Below, in pieces: positions 59,985 to 64,000 of a DNA stretch of 64,000 nucleotides. The notes beneath the pieces are model-generated. The model ran no database searches. It was not told the origin of the DNA and worked only from the letters and a program-made list of their open reading frames with translations. Position 1 is the first letter of the stretch. Each line of letters opens with the position of its first letter. The stretch covers positions 7,823,086 to 7,887,085 of the forward strand of contig JAFMSR010000017.1 in the NCBI GenBank assembly GCA_022818135.1. Reading direction: 5' to 3'. This stretch comes from Saxidomus purpurata (Eukaryota > Mollusca > Bivalvia > Venerida > Veneridae). Both the position numbers and the translations under genes were made by a program.

Positions 59985-60915
59985 ATGATTTATTTTTTTA
60001 TTAGCATACCACATTTCAAACACTGCAGACAATTTAACTGTGCTATGTGCGAATAACAACTGTAAACATGCGCTTTGGGAAAGTAGTGCAAGACAGACCA
60101 GATCAATCTTTTGTTTGAATGTCGCATACGATAAGAACATATTTACAAATAAAAACAGTGCATACAACTTCAAACGATTGCAGAAAGGCATTACACATCT
60201 TTTTCTGTTTTAGAAATTACTGCGCTGTCAGCTGATTACGGAAGTTAATCATATGCATATCACGGAAATATACGGATATTTACGGAAATTTACGGAAACG
60301 TACGGAATTCGATATAAGAGTTTGTAGTTTGATTTTCAAATTTCTGATGTTATTTCATTGACAACTTTCTTATTTACGAACGATTACATATATATTTACC
60401 TAAAAATAAATTTCTTTAAAAAAAAGCTACAATTTACGTACATTCCCGAGAAGGAACTCACGTGATCAAAATCACCCGCCATTTATCGAGGACGCTGCAT
60501 GTCGACATCAAGGCCCAGTGAACGGTTTCACCGATTACAACTACAAGGTAACCCACACATCAGATCATATCGCTTGAAGTTGAACAAAGTGCAGTATTTA
60601 ACTGTATATTTCATTGTTGATATTGCTCTCAAACAATCGATATTGTTGACCATGTGATTATTTTATCATTTAACGTATCCTTGTTTATAATAAAACAAAC
60701 TTTCCTGCCACCCATTATATTGTCTGTGAATTTTCATTTATTAAACGTACTTTTATAATAAAAATTCCCGCCGCCCATATATTTGTGAATCATTATTCGA
60801 ATACTAATTTTCGCGCTTTAGGTAAGGTTCAGCGTAAATCATGAAGGTCAAAAGTTGTTTTAGGGGAGTTAATCTATAGCCCCCAGGCCTTTAGCGCTCA
60901 CAGCGCTTTGATTAA
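59985..60915 (-). repeat. 1-kb dispersed repeat, copy 2 of an inverted pair
   Basis: Reverse complement of 44,795-45,800. On the plus strand a segment around 60,450-60,547, ending GPVNGFTDYNYK, is open and ends at AAG|GTAACC. The other copy keeps the same peptide and the same donor on its minus strand, with a two-codon in-frame difference. The distal part ends TATAGCCCCCAGGCCTTTAG and AGCGCTCACAGCGCTTTG. Confidence 0.75.
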
Positions 60916-61147
60916 ATATGTATGTAAGAACTTGCACTCAAGCAATAGTGGTATGTTTCTAAGCTACTTATCCAAAACACAAGTAGTTGTTTCTTTTGAA
61001 TATCGAACCTTATACAATGTATAATGAAAGTGTAATTGACTGTGCATGGTGTTCTTAGCGCGCGAATTCCGTGCTAATATCCAACATTTAATACTCGTAG
61101 AAAAATATTTACCACTATTGAATACTAGATTCAGACCGCATAATAAA

Positions 61148-61192
61148 TTAAAAATTTAAAATAAAAAAAAACCCTCCCCCCACAACAAAAAA

Positions 61193-61250
<58 letters not shown>
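61148..61250. repeat. Poly-A/poly-C tract
   Basis: A-rich sequence with a CCCTCCCCCC interruption is followed by about 50 uninterrupted A. It may be a retroposon tail or a consensus problem like that at 46,985-47,480. Confidence 0.8.
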
Positions 61251-61251
<1 letters not shown>

Positions 61252-62200
61252 ATAGCTGAAATATATGAACCCTTGTAACAGTTTTATTTCTAAGGAATGA
61301 AAACATTTTTTTTCAAATTTGATTATCCTAGTGGAAAAGTTCAGAATCCTCCTATTTTGTAAGGTTTGAGAATTTACAGATGATGTTATACTCTATTCAG
61401 TCTTTGCAACACATGTACTAAACCAAGTCAGACTCTGTAAAATACATTGTTTTGGTTTCAGATAGATAACGATTCTTGGGGTCTATTTGTCAATAATCAT
61501 AAATTGTTGAGATTCCAAACACTACATGTACCTTATTTTCAATCATCTCTAAATGTATTACACAGTCGTTCACTGTTATAGATATGATTGATCGCATATT
61601 CGGTCAGCAAGTTAAAAGACAATTTACATTTATGTAGCCCAGTCGTAGCGAAAGAACTTTTATTTAGTGATTCACCGCACTGATTGTGTATACATGTATT
61701 TAGGAACTTACTAGGCGTAAAGTAAAGTTATTACAAGATTATTCAAAGCAACTAACAACTCAAAGAGTAATGCTGTAGACGCTCTTAAAACGCTTTACTC
61801 CAATAAAGTAAATATACTATAGTACTTTCACATGGCTACATAATTATGTATATTAAAGTTATGTTACTGTTCAAAATGGCCATACTACAATGTAGCCAAG
61901 CAGTATGCTGACACCACAAAGAATGCTTTGAAAATACGCCAGAAAGAAGTTTGCAAAATGTTTACTGAGTTACTTCTTTTGTTGACAGATAGAACTAACA
62001 CATACCTAACACATTTGATAGAATTCAACTTTGTCTAGAATATTTTTTAAAGGCCATGGCCTTACACTTTATGTAGTTGGAGTGGAGTCGAAAACTCAGT
62101 ATACAGATTCATATATTTGGGTTGAAACTTTGTTGTGATTCTTCTATCGGAAGTAAAACATTTGGCAAACATCTTTCTTGAAATATTTACGTTTACTTTC
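61250..62200. other. No recognisable gene or element
   Basis: Ordinary AT-rich sequence; nothing supportable seen on either strand. Confidence 0.5.
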
Positions 62201-62208
62201 AACAATAA

Positions 62209-62412
62209 TACAGCTTTAAACATAAAATACTTACCTTTGATGAAACAGATGAAACATTCACTTTAAACCTATATGCACATGTTCTTGCGAACTATCAGGT
62301 GGTACTGACCTGTCCAGAACCTTTCGCTCTAATTACAACCAACGCTGTACCAGTCAATTATTCGAGTCACGTATGCTGGCACAAATTATTTACATACTGT
62401 TTATTTGTATAA
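62209..62412 (+). CDS. Weak candidate exon, protein-like open segment
   Basis: A 67-codon frame lies between stops, preceded by AATACAG (possible acceptor at 62,211-62,213) and ending at TAA. It includes TFDETDETFTLNLYAHVLA followed by NYQ at CAG|GTGGTA (possible donor) and then LTCPEPFALITTNAV. Alternating hydrophobic residues and two cysteines would fit a beta-rich extracellular domain, but I do not recognise one. There is no ATG at the start, so it could only be an internal or terminal exon. Confidence 0.2.
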   Translation, partial: YSFKHKILTFDETDETFTLNLYAHVLANYQVVLTCPEPFALITTNAVPVNYSSHVCWHKLFTYCLFV

Positions 62413-62984
62413 CATTATCTGGTATATGCTTATAAATTGGATACCATCCTAGCAAATTGAAAATCATTCTTGTTTATATTTAATGTACATGTATTACTAA
62501 AACGTAGTTCTAAAATCAGTAACATAAAGACCAAAGGAACATTGCCACGCATAGCGATGTGAAAGCACATTCAAGAAACATTTTGAAATAAATATAAGAA
62601 TAATACAGTTTTCGTACATCAGGAAGGTCCTATGTATTAATTCTATTGCATTTGTTTTCCAATTATCTTCATGGTACAAATGGATAAAGGCTTCCACAAA
62701 GCTGTATCTTATCCTGCTTACTTCATCCTATTAATTCACAAGCTGATATTATAATTTTGCAAAACCGATAAGGGAGAAGTTGTTTTACGTTTTCGTATTT
62801 TTTCTAAAAGATATGAAAAGGAACATTACAATTAAACAATTACGTTTTAATGAAGGAAATGTGTATAATCAATATTTTAATGTCTATTTCGTATTATTTT
62901 AGCATACAGTTAAAACCATTTTTCTTCGCATTCTAATAACCGCTCCTATCATGTACTTCCGGAAAAAAAAACTATTCCATAATA

Positions 62985-63009
62985 GGCCGCCGCCGTCATC
63001 GGCGGCGCC
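62985..63009. other. GC-rich hairpin in AT-rich surroundings
   Basis: GGCCGCCGCCG and CGGCGGCGCC pair around a TCAT loop (nine of ten bases). It is almost pure G+C within a region that is otherwise about two-thirds A+T. Function unknown. Confidence 0.7.
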
Positions 63010-63765
63010 AATAACCGGTTTCTGGTTGGTATTCTATTCGAAATGATAACATTTTGGCTCAGTTATGCTTGATCACTGGCCACAGTAACCTTTGTATATA
63101 AAGAACTCATTGGGACCATTTAAATGTGTTCCTTATATCCGGTGTATGTTATATTATCCACATAGCATTGTTATATTAAATAAAGAAGGAATAAAAACTG
63201 GGCCTAGAATATTTGTTCCTTATATCCTAAATTTCGCTACATTCGGAATAGTTTAATACGGAGTTTTCTGTAAATATCAGTCTTTACAATTTGCTCATAA
63301 GCATGACACGTATAGTATACCGACCATGGTATTTCTGTTTTGCATCAACTTAAGTATAAAAATCGGCGTTTTATATCAGTCAAATTCTTTATAAACTTGA
63401 TTCTTAGGCGTAGAACAAAAATGTAAACAATAACGACAATCTTAATGTAACATGTATTTATATTTGGCCCGGTCTTTTTAATTTGCAGTAGACCTATATG
63501 GACTTTAAGATGATTTTTTTCCAGAAAATTTGAAAGTTACCTTTAGTTAGCGTTTATTAATTTAAGTTTTATAGAACATACAAAGAATGTTTTTGAAGCC
63601 ACTTAAGAATTTGTTCGATTTGAGTTGCTGGGACGTTTATAAAATTAATGTACGCATAATAACGTGATTTGATCTAAACATGCTTCCTATACAATACTTA
63701 AGCTTTATTTCTACGATTATGTAAATCTAGTTATACATTAAGATTTAACTGGCCTAATGCAGAGC
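63010..63765. other. No recognisable gene
   Basis: AT-rich sequence with no supportable feature. Confidence 0.5.
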
Positions 63766-63769
63766 TTAT

Positions 63770-64000
63770 GCAGAGATAAGAAGCCTACAAGTTATTATGA
63801 TGGCGCAGAAACATGGAGACAAAACAAAATGGCATTCAAATCCTGAAGTATATTCAAGATGTATGAAGCGATCCATTTGTCAGGTCATGCTTCCTCATGT
63901 CTCAATTGACTACCATAGCAACCTTTGAATCGACATTTTCTCGAAGCTGTATCAACACGATAACAGGTAATAGACAGTTTAAAAGCTCTTGGAAAGCGTA
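63770..64000 (+). pseudogene. Degenerate reverse-transcriptase C-terminus of a non-LTR retrotransposon, cut by the window edge
   Basis: One frame reads KPTSYYDGAETWRQNK, matching the family pattern (V/I)(R/K)P..LYG.ETWR found near the end of the RT region in RTE/CR1-like elements. About 15 codons later, in a shifted frame, SRCMKRSICQVMLPHVS resembles the RCLRRI...WPH.IS stretch that follows in those proteins. A stop and a frame change lie between them, so this copy is dead. It continues to or beyond the right edge of the window, and the finer clade is uncertain. Confidence 0.5.

Overview
The window looks like nuclear DNA of a bivalve mollusc. It is AT-rich and gene-poor, with many short terminal-inverted-repeat elements, tRNA-headed SINE-like units and microsatellites. 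It also carries two repeat types I associate with clam genomes: a 'GGTGACCTAG...' tandem family, and an element opening with TTAACTCACCTGGCACGA and closing near GAGCGATACAGGGCC. Species cannot be named from this. I recognise no complete host gene. The coding evidence consists of short exon-like open segments, one degenerate mariner transposase and the tail of a non-LTR retrotransposon.

Region 0.3-24.2 kb is built from old tandem segmental duplications. A block at about 0.3-4.6 kb is repeated at about 7.2-11.36 kb. A second block at about 11.48-18.07 kb is repeated at about 19.74-24.19 kb. The copies are diverged but colinear, so elements present in one and absent from the other can be read as insertions with natural empty sites. 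The most striking insertion is a 3.77-kb element at 13,452-17,219 with inverted arms of about 0.5 kb and an 8-bp target duplication. It sits inside an older tRNA-containing repeat whose uninterrupted copies lie near 32 kb and 53 kb. The second block also carries the best host coding signal, a cysteine-rich terminal exon on the minus strand (12,364-12,570), with a decayed paralogue at 20,753-20,960.

Region 28-56 kb shows more diverged duplicated blocks (28.2/35.0/41.5 kb; 29.6/37.9/46.3 kb; 40.1/55.6 kb), separated by insertions: a 57-bp-TIR element (28.5 kb), a LINE/SINE-rich tract, a bivalve repeat with a 42-bp array (40.6-41.3 kb), a dead mariner (42.7-43.6 kb) and a repeat present as an inverted pair (44.8 and 60.0 kb). 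A homopolymer-only tract at 47.0-47.5 kb and a poly-A tract at 61.2 kb look like assembly or consensus problems. Region 56-64 kb is mostly featureless, ending in the retrotransposon fragment at the right edge.

All coordinates of diverged repeats and duplications are by-eye estimates. I found no operon, CRISPR array, intact tRNA or rRNA gene, or recognisable new enzymatic system. The most informative content is the duplication history with its paired filled and empty insertion sites.
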